Positions 51,068 to 58,785 of a stretch of 64,000 nt of DNA are shown one piece after another. A program made the position numbers and the translations under genes. This DNA is from Clostridiales bacterium PH28_bin88 (GTDB lineage Bacteria; Bacillota; PH28-bin88): positions 38,849-102,848 of the forward strand of contig LAKY01000053.1 of NCBI GenBank assembly GCA_000987045.1, in the 5' to 3' direction. The notes beneath the pieces were generated by a model. It was not told the DNA's origin and ran no database searches. It saw nothing but the letters and a program-made list of their open reading frames with translations. Numbering within the stretch: the first letter of the stretch is position 1; each line of letters opens with the position of its first letter.

Positions 51068-51313
51068 AAGACGCTTATGTTCGTTGGAGCGGAAAACGGG
51101 ATTCTTGAGCGCAGCGAAATCCCCGAAGGGGGGAACCCGCCTCGGCCGTTAGGCCGAGTGTATGCTACTCAAAAAGAAAAAGCGTCCGCTAAGACGCTTA
51201 TGTTCGTTGGAGCGGAAAACGGGATTCTTGAGCGCAACGAAATCCCCGAAGGGGGGAACCCGCCTCGGCCGTTAGGCCGAGTGTATGCTACTCAAAAAGA
51301 AAAAGCGTCCGCT
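51068..51313. repeat. Two tandem 123-bp units derived from the 3' half of tRNA-Gly
   Basis: Units start at 51068 and 51191, and a third start at 51314 runs into the real tRNA gene; the period is exactly 123. Each unit repeats TGGAGCGGAAAACGGGATTC (tRNA 3' end, minus strand), then an insert TTGAGCGCA-CGAAATCCCC, then GAACCCGCCTCGGCC-GTTA-GGCCGAG and TATGCTACTC, which look like diverged T-arm, anticodon stem and D-arm. Each also carries the terminator. The units are near identical. The 41-codon periodic frame is a by-product. Confidence 0.85.
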
Positions 51314-51320
51314 AAGACGC
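51296..51320 (-). terminator. Terminator of the tRNA-Gly gene
   Basis: Minus strand GCGTC-TTAGCG-GACGC followed by TTTTTCTTTTT, immediately after the tRNA 3' end. The same hairpin recurs at the end of the upstream 123-bp unit. Confidence 0.7.
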
Positions 51321-51330
51321 TTATGTTCGT

Positions 51331-51405
51331 TGGAGCGGAAAACGGGATTCGAACCCGCGACCCTCGGCTTGGGAAGCCGATGCTCTACCACTGAGCTACT
51401 TCCGC
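51331..51405 (-). tRNA. tRNA-Gly (anticodon CCC)
   Basis: Minus strand folds into a full cloverleaf: acceptor GCGGAAG/TTTTCCGC region, D-arm GCTC-AGTGGTA-GAGC, anticodon stem TCGGC-TTCCCAA-GCCGA giving anticodon CCC, T-arm GCGGG-TTCGAAT-CCCGT, discriminator T and encoded CCA. All invariant positions appear normal. Confidence 0.95.
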
Positions 51406-51482
51406 TTGCTGTTGCAAAGAAAATTATATAATGTGGATAGGCAAAAGTCAAGCACGCCCACTAGGGAATTAACGGCAGGGAA

Positions 51483-51797
51483 CTACTGAAGCTTTACCGC
51501 GGTACCGTAGACCATTATTTCCGCCGCGCTGGAAATAACATTGGATGTGCTGAAACGGATGTTGACGATAGCATCGGCGCCAAGAGACTGCGCCTGGGCA
51601 ACCATCCGCTGGACCGCCTGTCCGCGGGCCTCGTCGAGCATTTCGGTGTATTCTTTGATTTCCCCTCCGACGACCAACCTGAAAACCGCCAAAATGTCTT
51701 TGCCCAGGTGCTTGGCCCGGATGGTGCTGCCTCTGACCAATCCCAGCACCTCTGCTATTTCTTTACCAGGGATACTCTCAGTATTTACCAAAATCAT
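51483..51797 (-). CDS. YbjQ/UPF0145 family protein
   Basis: Heavy-metal-binding-domain family protein of about 104 residues: TESIPGKEIAEVLGLVRGST, GEIKEYTEMLDEAR and GADAIVNIRFSTSNV are diagnostic. It forms pentameric beta-barrels in known members; the function is unclear. The ATG at 51795-51797 has AAAGGAGTG eight bases upstream. It overlaps the anti-sigma gene by 20 bases, so it is part of the sigma factor operon. Confidence 0.88.
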   Translation of the reverse strand: MILVNTESIPGKEIAEVLGLVRGSTIRAKHLGKDILAVFRLVVGGEIKEYTEMLDEARGQAVQRMVAQAQSLGADAIVNIRFSTSNVISSAAEIMVYGTAVKLQ

Positions 51798-52224
51798 CTC
51801 TTTCACTCCTTTGTTCTTTTATTCTTTCCAGGATTAACACCGCGAGGATCAGCCCCACACCCAGCAAACCCGCCCCAAATCCAATCTTGATCAGCAACGG
51901 TATATCAGATGTTTTAAAGAATTCGAACATCCCAAAACCCGTGAGCCCTGCCAGGGAAAAGATAATCAGGATCGCCCCTATACCTAACAGCCAAATCTTT
52001 CTTCTTGCGGCCATTAAAACCGCTATTTCCTGTTCCCCTCCTTTAGCCGGTTTCCCCAGGTTTTTTAGCGCCACCGAGCCGGCCTTCAAGTCTGCGGCAA
52101 GTTTACGGCATTCACCGCAGGAAACCAGGTGATCGGTGATTTCCCTGTGGGTTTCCGGCCGCACCTCTCCATCCAGGTAAGGCACCAAGAGGTCTTGGAT
52201 CACGGAGCATTTTAGTTCACCCAT
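51778..52224 (-). CDS. Anti-sigma factor with zinc-finger domain
   Basis: Membrane protein of 148 residues. The N-terminal ZAS-type zinc finger has ITDHLVSCGECRK (His-x3-Cys-x2-Cys) preceded by a conserved LLVPYLDGE helix. Two membrane helices follow (IWLLGIGAILIIFSLAGLTG and IKIGFGAGLLGVGLILAVLI). It overlaps the sigma gene by eight bases, the usual arrangement. It should hold the ECF sigma inactive until an envelope signal arrives. Confidence 0.88.
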   Translation of the reverse strand: MGELKCSVIQDLLVPYLDGEVRPETHREITDHLVSCGECRKLAADLKAGSVALKNLGKPAKGGEQEIAVLMAARRKIWLLGIGAILIIFSLAGLTGFGMFEFFKTSDIPLLIKIGFGAGLLGVGLILAVLILERIKEQRSERDDFGKY

Positions 52225-52765
52225 TTTTCTCTCCCTCCTCCACCGTCAGCTTTTGATAGTGAGTACGGAAATTCAGCCGGGCGCGAAACAGAAGGCTCTT
52301 CACAGCACTGACGGTAATATCCATCACGCCGGAGATTTCGGCATAGCTAAGTTCATGGTAGTCCCGCAAGAGTAACACCGTCTTTTGCGTTTCCGGTAAC
52401 AGGCTTAGTGTTTGCTGGATTTTCATTTGCATGTCTCTCCGTTCCAGGTCACGGGAAATCTCTTCCGCGCCATAAGATCCGTAATGGTCCAGTTCATCGT
52501 AATAGACTACTTCATATTTCGGTTTAATGCGGGATACATGGTCCAGGTACAGGTTACGGGCTATCCGGTAAAGCCACGAGGATACGTAATCAATTCTTTT
52601 ACCCATCAATAGGGAACGGGTAGCCCGGTAAAATACCTCCTGGACCAAGTCCTGGGCTAAGTCCCTGTCACCGCTCAAGCGGTACAGGTAGGCTCGAATA
52701 GGCGCCACGTACTCCAGGTAGATATCCTCCAGGCTGGCAGCACTTGGTTTCTCATTTCCCTGCAC
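52217..52765 (-). CDS. ECF-type RNA polymerase sigma factor
   Basis: Sigma-70 family protein of 182 residues with region 2 (DRDLAQDLVQEVFYRATRSL, then SWLYRIARNLYLDH) and region 4 (LPETQKTVLLLRDYHELSYA, then VSAVKSLLFRARL). First gene of a sigma/anti-sigma/YbjQ operon. The GTG at 52765 is the longest start and the ribosome site is weak. Its regulon is not visible; no obvious autoregulatory promoter was found. Confidence 0.92.
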   Translation of the reverse strand: MQGNEKPSAASLEDIYLEYVAPIRAYLYRLSGDRDLAQDLVQEVFYRATRSLLMGKRIDYVSSWLYRIARNLYLDHVSRIKPKYEVVYYDELDHYGSYGAEEISRDLERRDMQMKIQQTLSLLPETQKTVLLLRDYHELSYAEISGVMDITVSAVKSLLFRARLNFRTHYQKLTVEEGEKNG

Positions 52766-52886
52766 ACTCCGTCACCACCCGAGGAAGATTCCCATTAGTG
52801 TCTCTTCCACCAGTATTAACGCAAAAGGCGATAAAAAGTTGCGCTCCACATGGCGCGTTTTAAGATTTTACCCTTTTTGCGCCGGG

Positions 52887-53725
52887 TCACTCCGTTCCTG
52901 GTGCCCGTTGTCCGCCGCCAGGACCTTTCTGCCGGGTTTGATCATTCGCCTCTAAACCTGTTTTTTCTAAAGGGATGGCAAAATAGAAATCGCTGCCGAC
53001 CCCCCACTGGCTCTCTACCCAGATCAGTCCTCTGTGCATCTCCACCAGGTTTTTCGCAAGGGCTAGCCCCAGACCGGTTCCCTGGTGCACCCGGGTTGAG
53101 GAACCGTCCACCTGCCGGAAAGGCTGGAAGATTACAATACCCCGTCGCCTTCACGGGCGGAAATAGTGACCCTTCCCCCCGAAGGGGTGAACTTGAAGGC
53201 GTTACTCACCAGGTTCGCTATGACCTGTTCGATTTTTTGCCGGTCGGCGGTTACCACCGGGATTTCTTCCACCTCAACCGCCAGTTGCAAACCCTTGGTA
53301 ATAGCCACCGGGGCCATCCGGTGCTCCACATCCCGGATGAGTTCCGCCACGCCAAAGGTGGAGAGCTCCAGGTCCATCTTGCGTGCCTCGATCTTGGCCA
53401 TGTCGAGAATGCGTTGATGGAGGACATCAGTCTTTGACCGCCACGGAGCACATCTTCCAGGTATTCCTTTTGCTGCTCGGTGAGGTCACCACCGATCCCT
53501 TCCAACATCAGTTCAACAAATGCCATGATGGAGGTTAGGGGAGTACGCAGTTCGTGGCTCACACTGGCCAGGAACTCGGATTTCAGGCGGTTGGTCTTAG
53601 CCAGTTGGGTATTGGCCGCTTGCAGGTCTTCCCGCTGGCGCTTCAGGGCTTCGTTGGCGGCGCTTAATTCTTTGGTACGGGCCGTCACCTGGTTCTCCAG
53701 GTCCCGGTAGTAGTCGCTTTTAGTT
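52887..53725 (-). pseudogene. Histidine kinase remnant
   Basis: Pieces of one sensor kinase lie in three frames: a dimerisation part with the H-box SVSHELRTPLTSIMAF (53251-53688), an N-box part NLVSNAFKFTPSGG (53132-53401) and a G-box part GTGLGLALAKNLVE (52887-53111). A -1 type frameshift near 53415 and a second near 53130 disrupt it, the D-box (DTGxGI) is deleted, and the 5' end, including any sensor domain, is missing at about 53725. The Fic gene lies just upstream. Clearly non-functional. Confidence 0.88.
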
Positions 53726-53754
53726 CAGCAGCTTAAAGCAAGCTTTCAAAGCAA

Positions 53755-53786
53755 ATAAAAAGCCATCCCTTTCGAGATGACTTTTG
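53755..53786 (-). terminator. Terminator of the fic gene
   Basis: Minus strand AGTCATC-TCGAAAGG-GATGGCT-type stem (with one G-T pair) followed by TTTTATTTG, nine bases past the stop. Confidence 0.75.
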
Positions 53787-53794
53787 CTTTTATA

Positions 53795-54589
53795 TTATTC
53801 CCGGCTAAAATCTGACAAGTCTTTGTGTTCCGGCTTTATACCGTCGGCAAGAGCCAGCGCCTTTTCCCATGTCTTTTCCGTTTCATACTTGAAAAACTCA
53901 TACAGGGGATTTAATTCCTCGGCTTCGTCATACTTTTGCAGGCACTCAAAGTACATCCGCTTATCCTCGTCATAGACGATGAGGGGCGGGTGGTTATGTG
54001 TCATGAGATAGAAATTCATCAGCGTCCTGCCGACACGCCCGTTACCGTCCGCGAAGGGATGGATAAACTCAAACCTCGCGTGAAGATAGGTGGCGGCTTT
54101 CAAAACATCCTTGCCCTCATACGCATTTACTTCGGCAATCAGTTCCGTCAGGTCGTTTTCCACATTTTCCGCAGCGGAGCCGACCTCATGGACGCCGGTT
54201 ACATAATCGTGCTTTTTAAACTCGCCCGGTCGTTCCTCATTTACAATATACCTGCGCTCATCGTATGTCCCGCCAGTAAGAACTTTGTGAATTTCCTTGA
54301 CCAACTCCACGCTGAGAGGCTCTTTCTTCATGATTTTTTCTTTCAAAAACTCATGGCACAGCTTTTGATTTTGCTGTTCAAACAGGGCGCGGGGACTTCC
54401 GGTATAGCTCACAACCCTGCCGTTTTCAAAGATTTCCCGTGTATCGTGGTAGGTGATTTCTTCGTTCTCTATCTTCCCGGAATGGAACGCAAACAGGATG
54501 CGGAAGCTGTCAAGGTATTTATCCAGATCAGCGGCAGACGTGATTTTATACGACTGCCACAGCCCAACAACCCGGCTATATTGCTCCAA
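53795..54589 (-). CDS. Fic-domain protein (AMP transferase family), class II
   Basis: Protein of 264 residues with the complete Fic motif HPFADGNGRVGR (about residue 175). The N-terminal part contains FHSGKIENEEIT, which fits the inhibitory helix motif (S/T)xxxE(G/N), so the enzyme should be auto-inhibited (class II). The flap region is VSYTGSPRALFEQQNQ-YDERRYIVNEER. Base composition is more AT-rich than its neighbours, suggesting transfer. The target protein and biological role are unknown; no antitoxin gene is needed for this class. Confidence 0.92.
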   Translation of the reverse strand: MEQYSRVVGLWQSYKITSAADLDKYLDSFRILFAFHSGKIENEEITYHDTREIFENGRVVSYTGSPRALFEQQNQKLCHEFLKEKIMKKEPLSVELVKEIHKVLTGGTYDERRYIVNEERPGEFKKHDYVTGVHEVGSAAENVENDLTELIAEVNAYEGKDVLKAATYLHARFEFIHPFADGNGRVGRTLMNFYLMTHNHPPLIVYDEDKRMYFECLQKYDEAEELNPLYEFFKYETEKTWEKALALADGIKPEHKDLSDFSRE

Positions 54590-54760
54590 GCGAATTCCCC
54601 CTTTTTTACATTACTGGTGTAATTATACCATAGACTTCTGTATTTAGCAGTTGGCTATCCACCATTACCTGAATGGATGTATCAGCAGCAGAAAGATTAA
54701 AGGGCAAAAGCACAACCAGCAATACCAGGAATGTTAGGAATTTTTTAGAAATTCCCATGG

Positions 54761-55048
54761 TTATATGGTAACCTGGAAACATCGGGTAAGAGCATTCGAT
54801 AGATGTCGGAAAACAAGTACCTCAATAGAATTTTCAGCTTCTCCTTTGCTCTCATACGCCATAGCAGTGCGAAGAATTTGTAACCTTCTCTTTCCTAAGT
54901 ATCTCTTATCCAACACTCCAAAAAACATTGCCGGATCCTTAAAAAGGTATTTCCGAATATTATTCCAGTGGCTAACGGAGTCTTGATTATCTATTATGGT
55001 CTTTATCTTTAAAGCTAGGCCTTCAATGGAGATGATCTCCTTTTCCAT
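54761..55048 (-). CDS. Hypothetical protein
   Basis: Protein of 95 residues from ATG 55046-55048 behind GGGAGGGAG. Charged and mostly helical (ISIEGLALKIKTIIDNQDSV; LQILRTAMAYESKGEAENSI). There is no membrane segment or motif I recognise. It lies downstream of a degraded cytochrome c maturation region and overlaps its last frame by 34 bases. AT-rich like the fic gene. Confidence 0.6.
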   Translation of the reverse strand: MEKEIISIEGLALKIKTIIDNQDSVSHWNNIRKYLFKDPAMFFGVLDKRYLGKRRLQILRTAMAYESKGEAENSIEVLVFRHLSNALTRCFQVTI

Positions 55049-55281
55049 TCTTCTCCCTCCCTTCCCAAATAGTATAACCATTTCGTAGAAAACTCAACAA
55101 ATTTGTTAAGTTTCACCCCATACAGCTCGCCGATTTTCTGCAACAGGACTTTTTCCCTGGTCACCAGGCGCTGGAACATTTCCTCCTCGGGGTCGTCCTT
55201 GGCTTTCGAGGCATCTGTCAGTTGGCGCCGCTTGTAGATATAGTAGATCAGGCCTGCTATGGGAACGCCGAGCACCATCAC
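55015..55281 (-). CDS. Small single-helix protein of a degraded ccm-like cluster
   Basis: Frame of 88 codons: one membrane helix (VMVLGVPIAGLIYYIYKRRQ) and a helical charged tail (EEEMFQRLVTREKVLLQKIG). No ribosome site precedes the ATG, and coding similarity seems to continue upstream of it (AHLFLV) without a start. It follows the ccmF remnant, so it is probably part of the same decayed cluster. Confidence 0.5.
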   Translation of the reverse strand: MMVLGVPIAGLIYYIYKRRQLTDASKAKDDPEEEMFQRLVTREKVLLQKIGELYGVKLNKFVEFSTKWLYYLGREGEEWKRRSSPLKA

Positions 55282-55298
55282 CAGAAACAGGTGAGCGG

Positions 55299-55915
55299 TT
55301 ACGCGTAATCAACCGCCAGAAGGCAGTGCCATACCCTTCCCCGGTCATCCGGCGCGTACCCGGGTACCACGGACAAATTCCTGAATGATGGTAAAGAGGA
55401 CAAAGAGAGCGACAGCTTCACCCAAAATCGGCACAAAACGCTTGACAGGATGGGGGCGTTGACCTGGTTGAAGAAGGGCACGCTCACCGTTACCTTGACG
55501 CCCCGCACCGCCTCGGATACCAGCGGGAAGATCGCCCCCCAGAAAACCGCGAAGGCCAAGCCCACCAGCAGCAGGTTATTCAGCAGGAAACTGCTCTCCC
55601 GGGAGATATAAGATTCAAACTCGCGCCTTTCCTTGAGCAGGTTGATGCGGTCGATGAGCAAGTACATGGAAGCCACCATCATCATTGGCAAAGGGGTTGG
55701 CAATGAAGGTCAGCATCAACAGGAAGAAGATGCTGTTCACCAGGAGGATGATGTTCACACAGGGAAGAGAGGGGTCGTTTTGGTTATGCCGGGAAAAAGC
55801 CACTATAGCGGCGTAAATCCCCAAAAACCACATCCAAAGCAGCATGGAACCCGCGTTCCCCGCCCAGAAAGCGGAGAATTTATAGAAGGTCGAAAGCGTA
55901 CTCCACTACAGAATT
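55299..55915 (-). pseudogene. CcmF/NrfE cytochrome c maturation protein remnant
   Basis: Two overlapping frames carry CcmF hallmarks: GSMLLWMWFLGIYAAIVAFS (55615-55845 frame) and SFLLNNLLLVGLAFAVFWGA followed by FPLVSEAVRG and VPFFNQVNAPI (55299-55703 frame). The N-terminal part, including the start, the WWD haem-handling region and much of the C-terminus, is missing, and at least two frameshifts separate the pieces. A promoter with a CsoR-like operator sits directly upstream, so the remnant may still be transcribed. Confidence 0.8.
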
Positions 55916-55946
55916 AGTGCCCATCTCCCTACCGAGGCCTGGAAAG

Positions 55947-56001
55947 GATACCCCACTACGGTATCTATGGCAATTATATACCCACGGGGGGTATGTGCCG
56001 A
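55947..56001 (-). promoter_or_regulatory. Promoter with CsoR-like operators before the ccmF remnant
   Basis: Minus strand TCGGCA (55996-56001), 17-base spacer, TATAAT (55973-55978). The spacer is filled by ATACCCACGGGGGGTAT (plus strand, 55978-55994), close to the CsoR operator of Bacillus subtilis as I remember it. A second similar box, ATACCCCACTACGGTAT, lies at 55948-55964 just after the expected start site. Confidence 0.65.
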
Positions 56002-56011
56002 CGGCTTTTCG

Positions 56012-56135
56012 TTAACAATAACGGTGGCGTTCCACCGAAGCCACCAGCCGCAGCATTTCCTGCTCGTCCATGCCTGTGCCGGCAGGCACCACGTCGGTTA
56101 CCTCCGGTTGGCCCTTGGTGATGGTGCCGGTTGGC
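56012..56135 (-). pseudogene. C-terminal coding fragment of unknown origin
   Basis: A frame without a start reads TKGQPEVTDVVPAGTGMDEQ, then EMLRLVASVERHRYC and stop. It looks like real protein but cannot be assigned; it may be another piece of the lost cytochrome maturation cluster. Confidence 0.35.
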
Positions 56136-56165
56136 CATCACTGGGAAGAGAAGGAGTGATACCAC

Positions 56166-56270
56166 ATGGAAAGATGGGAAGACATCCTATTGGGCATCGC
56201 CGCCGCTGCCGCCCTGGGGTTCGCCTGGTGGTGGTTCGCCACCCAGAAGCAAAAACTCAAGGAAAAGTAA
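56166..56270 (+). CDS. 34-residue membrane peptide
   Basis: ATG 56166 follows AAGGAGTG by seven bases. Product MERWEDILLGIAAAAALGFA, then WWWFATQKQKLKEK: one membrane helix with a Trp-rich end and a basic tail, reminiscent of CcmD- or CcoQ-like small subunits, though no family can be assigned. It is divergent from the ccmF remnant and convergent to the Csp gene. Confidence 0.55.
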   Translation: MERWEDILLGIAAAAALGFAWWWFATQKQKLKEK

Positions 56271-56291
56271 GTTGCTCGTGCAATTCAGTTT

Positions 56292-56765
56292 CTACTTCTT
56301 TTCGCCTTTCTTTTCCGACTCGGAATAAACGCCTGGCATGCCAGCGTAACCGGGGCTGGGGTAACCAGAGCCATCATTCGTTGACATCCCGGCATAAGTT
56401 CGACATTCTTTTGCACAATGCATGCAAACTTGAGCGCAATGTTGTGACTCCGGGTCAGGGAATCTCAGACATTCGTTTCCGCAAACTTCACAAATATGCG
56501 CACATATATGAGCAAGATGCCGTGCAAAATGGCTGTTACGCGCAATGAACTTTGCAGTTAAGGTGCAAATGTCAGCGCAATCATGCAACAAGTGCAATTG
56601 CCTCGTCCTCAAATGAGCATCGGGTCTTCCCAGCAAAATGCTCAGCGTATGCTCACACGTGGCTTCACAATGTTGAACAGCCTGTAACACTCGATCGTGG
56701 TCGGAATAGTGCGGCTCATAGTATTGCGGGTCCATATACCCCGATATTTTCGGCTGGTCAGGCAT
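56292..56765 (-). CDS. Four-helix-bundle copper-binding protein (Csp/DUF326 type)
   Basis: Protein of 157 residues rich in Cys and His spaced along helices: HCEATCEHTLSIL, HDCADICTLTAKFIARN, HICAHICEVCGNECLRF and HCAQVCMHCAKECRTYA. This is the pattern of cytosolic copper storage proteins (Csp3-like), which line a four-helix bundle with thiolates to hold Cu(I). There is no signal peptide. AAAGGAG precedes the ATG. The C-terminal tail is Gly/Pro/Ser-rich. Context with CsoR-like operators and CcdA supports copper handling. Confidence 0.9.
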   Translation of the reverse strand: MPDQPKISGYMDPQYYEPHYSDHDRVLQAVQHCEATCEHTLSILLGRPDAHLRTRQLHLLHDCADICTLTAKFIARNSHFARHLAHICAHICEVCGNECLRFPDPESQHCAQVCMHCAKECRTYAGMSTNDGSGYPSPGYAGMPGVYSESEKKGEKK

Positions 56766-56939
56766 TGAAATTCTCCTTTCTTTATTGAGTATGTTAGTTT
56801 CATATAACTAGTATATGCATTTTTTGTTCGACGGTTCCAATTTTGGGTTTATATTACTTTTTGGACAGCCTGTTCTTTGTGACTAAAAAGCTAAGAAGAG
56901 CAATGCCCTCCATATCACTTTGCCATAGCCTGGGCCAAA

Positions 56940-57025
56940 TCACTTCCGCCCTCCAACTTCCTGCCTCCGCTCGTAGAAGTAGCCGGGCTTCATCGGGCCA
57001 GTCCCTCCGCCACTCTGGGTCCTAC
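56940..57025 (-). promoter_or_regulatory. Partial SAM-I riboswitch (5' half)
   Basis: Minus strand GGACCCAGAG, GGCGGAGGGACTGGCCCGAT and GAAGCCCGGC match the 5' core of the S-box aptamer (GAGGGACTGGCCC-ATGAA-CCCGGCA). The second half of the consensus (GGTGCTAATTCC and the closing P1 strand) is not recognisable. It lies between ccdA and the Csp gene, 175 bases before the latter. Probably a decayed or divergent S-box. Confidence 0.5.
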
Positions 57026-57066
57026 AAGGCTTCTCAGTCAACGCAAAAAGCTCATATATTAAGAGT

Positions 57067-57819
57067 CTAATGGACATGTTGACCGTCCGGTCCAAGAAGG
57101 AACCTCCCGCCCAACAACAGGTACACTCCCAGGGCAACCAGGGCCAGGCCGAGGGCCGGGTTGATCCACCGGATCCACTGTGCCCACCTCCGGTGCTCCC
57201 GCAGCATGCTGATGGATGAGCCAAAGATAAATAACAGCGAACTGTGGCCCACACCAAAGGCAAACAACAATAGCATGCCCTTGAGCAGCCCACCGGTAGC
57301 GGCTACCGTTCCCAGCACAGCCAGTACCACCGGGGTGGCGCACGGGGAAGGGGTCAGGCTGAACGCGGCGCCCAGGGCCAGCGCCCCCAGGACGGTCCCT
57401 CGCCCCATGGATACCTCCAACCGGTGCAAAGACGGGGAATAGTAGAAGCCGGCCAGACGCCAGGGAATTAGTTTACGCCGGTGACGACCGAGCAGCAGGT
57501 AACCCCCCAGGGCAATATATACCAGGCCTATTACTTGAGACCATGTCTCAGTCGGGACCAGAGCCCGTCCAAGAGCACCTGCCAGGAGTCCCAAAAGCGA
57601 AAGCATACCGGCATACCCCAATACGCACATGAACGATAGAACCAGCCCCTGCCGGCCGGAACCGGCGTTTCCGCCCACGTACCCTGCCGCCGCCGGAGCC
57701 ATGGCCAGCATGCAGGGGTTAAAAGCGGTAACCAGCCCGGCTGCCAGCATGGAAGCCGTACCCGCCAGGCTGCCGCCGGTCATCAAGGCTGCAGCCCATT
57801 CCGTCAATACGCTCACCAC
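57067..57819 (-). CDS. ccdA: Cytochrome c biogenesis protein CcdA
   Basis: Membrane thiol-disulfide electron carrier of 250 residues with about six helices. The two redox cysteines lie in VTAFNPCMLAMAPAAAGYVG and SLTPSPCATPVVLAVLG. It passes reducing equivalents across the membrane for cytochrome c maturation or for extracytoplasmic thiols. The start is at tandem GTG codons at 57819. A 17-base palindrome-containing element just upstream is shared with the YHS-domain gene. Confidence 0.9.
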   Translation of the reverse strand: MVSVLTEWAAALMTGGSLAGTASMLAAGLVTAFNPCMLAMAPAAAGYVGGNAGSGRQGLVLSFMCVLGYAGMLSLLGLLAGALGRALVPTETWSQVIGLVYIALGGYLLLGRHRRKLIPWRLAGFYYSPSLHRLEVSMGRGTVLGALALGAAFSLTPSPCATPVVLAVLGTVAATGGLLKGMLLLFAFGVGHSSLLFIFGSSISMLREHRRWAQWIRWINPALGLALVALGVYLLLGGRFLLGPDGQHVH

Positions 57820-57830
57820 CCCATTATTAT

Positions 57831-57847
57831 TACTACTATGCGTAGTA
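57831..57847. promoter_or_regulatory. Palindromic operator candidate upstream of ccdA
   Basis: TACTACTATGCGTAGTA; the inner 14 bases are an inverted repeat. The same 17-mer with two changes occurs at 59881-59897 before the YHS gene. It is probably the site of a common dimeric regulator (BlaI/CopY-like boxes look similar). Confidence 0.6.
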
Positions 57848-58044
57848 CAAAGTACTGACGGTTAATAGCTATGTAGAGGTGAAGGCATTTATGAAAATTT
57901 TAAGGCTTACCGTCCCAAATTCACGATTTCTTCATATTTCCATGATACCATATTAGGTGAAATTGGAACGTAGTATGAGCGGTAGAGGGGTTAACAAAAC
58001 TCAAGGCAAGTATGGCGATAAAATATCAAGGAGGCGATGGCGCT

Positions 58045-58704
58045 ATGTGCGGAGGAGGCAGAGGTTGGGGCGGAATGTATGAATCACGCCCACGCTATTA
58101 CGGTGAAAGGTATGACCGGAGGGGTGGCCAGGAATACGAAATGCTCCGGGATGAAATTCGAAAAATGTATGCCGCCGGTGACATCACGCAAAATCAGTAC
58201 CGGGATGCCCTGGCTAGACTTGACAGGGGATTATTCACCCTGGATGACCTCTGGGAGTTACGCCGCAGCCACGAGCAGGTTAAACAGCCCGCCAGAGCGG
58301 CAACAGACGGTGTGGGCCACTTAGCCCCCGATATCCGGACGGGAATAGAGAACCTGGAGAAGAAAAAAACGGAAATGGGCCGGGCAAAAGAGGAGACTTC
58401 CAAGATTATGGCGGATATAGACCGTTCAGTGGCGGAAATGGAACAACAAATGGCCCTGGAGGCGCAACTGGCAAAAGAGGCAATAGGCACCGATGAGAGT
58501 CGCGCCCGGGCTTACCTGAAGCGGCGCCAGGAACTCGCGGAACAGGTTGCCGGGCTGGCGGCCACGCGCAAGCAACTAACAACGGACCTGGAACAACTGG
58601 AACAGGCGGAAGCCCGCTTAAATGCCAAGCTGTTGGAATTAAAGGCGGTCGGGCAAAGGGAAAGACTCATCCGCCTGGAAAGCGAAGTCGGGCAACTGGA
58701 GTAA
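58045..58704 (+). CDS. Coiled-coil protein with SHOCT-like N-terminus
   Basis: Protein of 219 residues (230 if ATG 58012 is used). A Gly/Tyr/Arg-rich start (CGGGRGWGGMYESRPRYYGE) is followed by a SHOCT-like module (DEIRKMYAAGDITQNQYRDA), then a long coiled coil to the end (LEKKKTEMGRAKEETSKIMA; LATRKQLTTDLEQLEQAEAR). No membrane segment. AAGGAGG lies ten bases before ATG 58045. Three other short proteins in the window share the ..Y..G.IT..Q/E.. module. The function is unknown; it lies between metal-associated genes. Confidence 0.75.
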   Translation: MCGGGRGWGGMYESRPRYYGERYDRRGGQEYEMLRDEIRKMYAAGDITQNQYRDALARLDRGLFTLDDLWELRRSHEQVKQPARAATDGVGHLAPDIRTGIENLEKKKTEMGRAKEETSKIMADIDRSVAEMEQQMALEAQLAKEAIGTDESRARAYLKRRQELAEQVAGLAATRKQLTTDLEQLEQAEARLNAKLLELKAVGQRERLIRLESEVGQLE

Positions 58705-58738
58705 GCACCAGTACATGGACAACATGGTGTTTGATCCG

Positions 58739-58774
58739 GCAAAGCCCTGGGTGATCCTCCACCCAGGGCTTTGC
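58739..58774. terminator. Bidirectional terminator between convergent genes
   Basis: GCAAAGCCCTGGGTG and CACCCAGGGCTTTGC form a perfect 15-base stem around a six-base loop. It serves the coiled-coil gene (+) and the DUF2680-like gene (-). Confidence 0.9.
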
Positions 58775-58785
58775 CTGTTCTTCTG

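Noticed and set aside
51068..51330. Possible CRISPR array
   Set aside because: The units are 123-bp near-identical direct duplications without variable spacers.
51077..51394. 105-codon frame with 41-residue repeats
   Set aside because: Created by the 123-bp period of the tRNA-derived units, which is a multiple of three; it runs into the tRNA gene.
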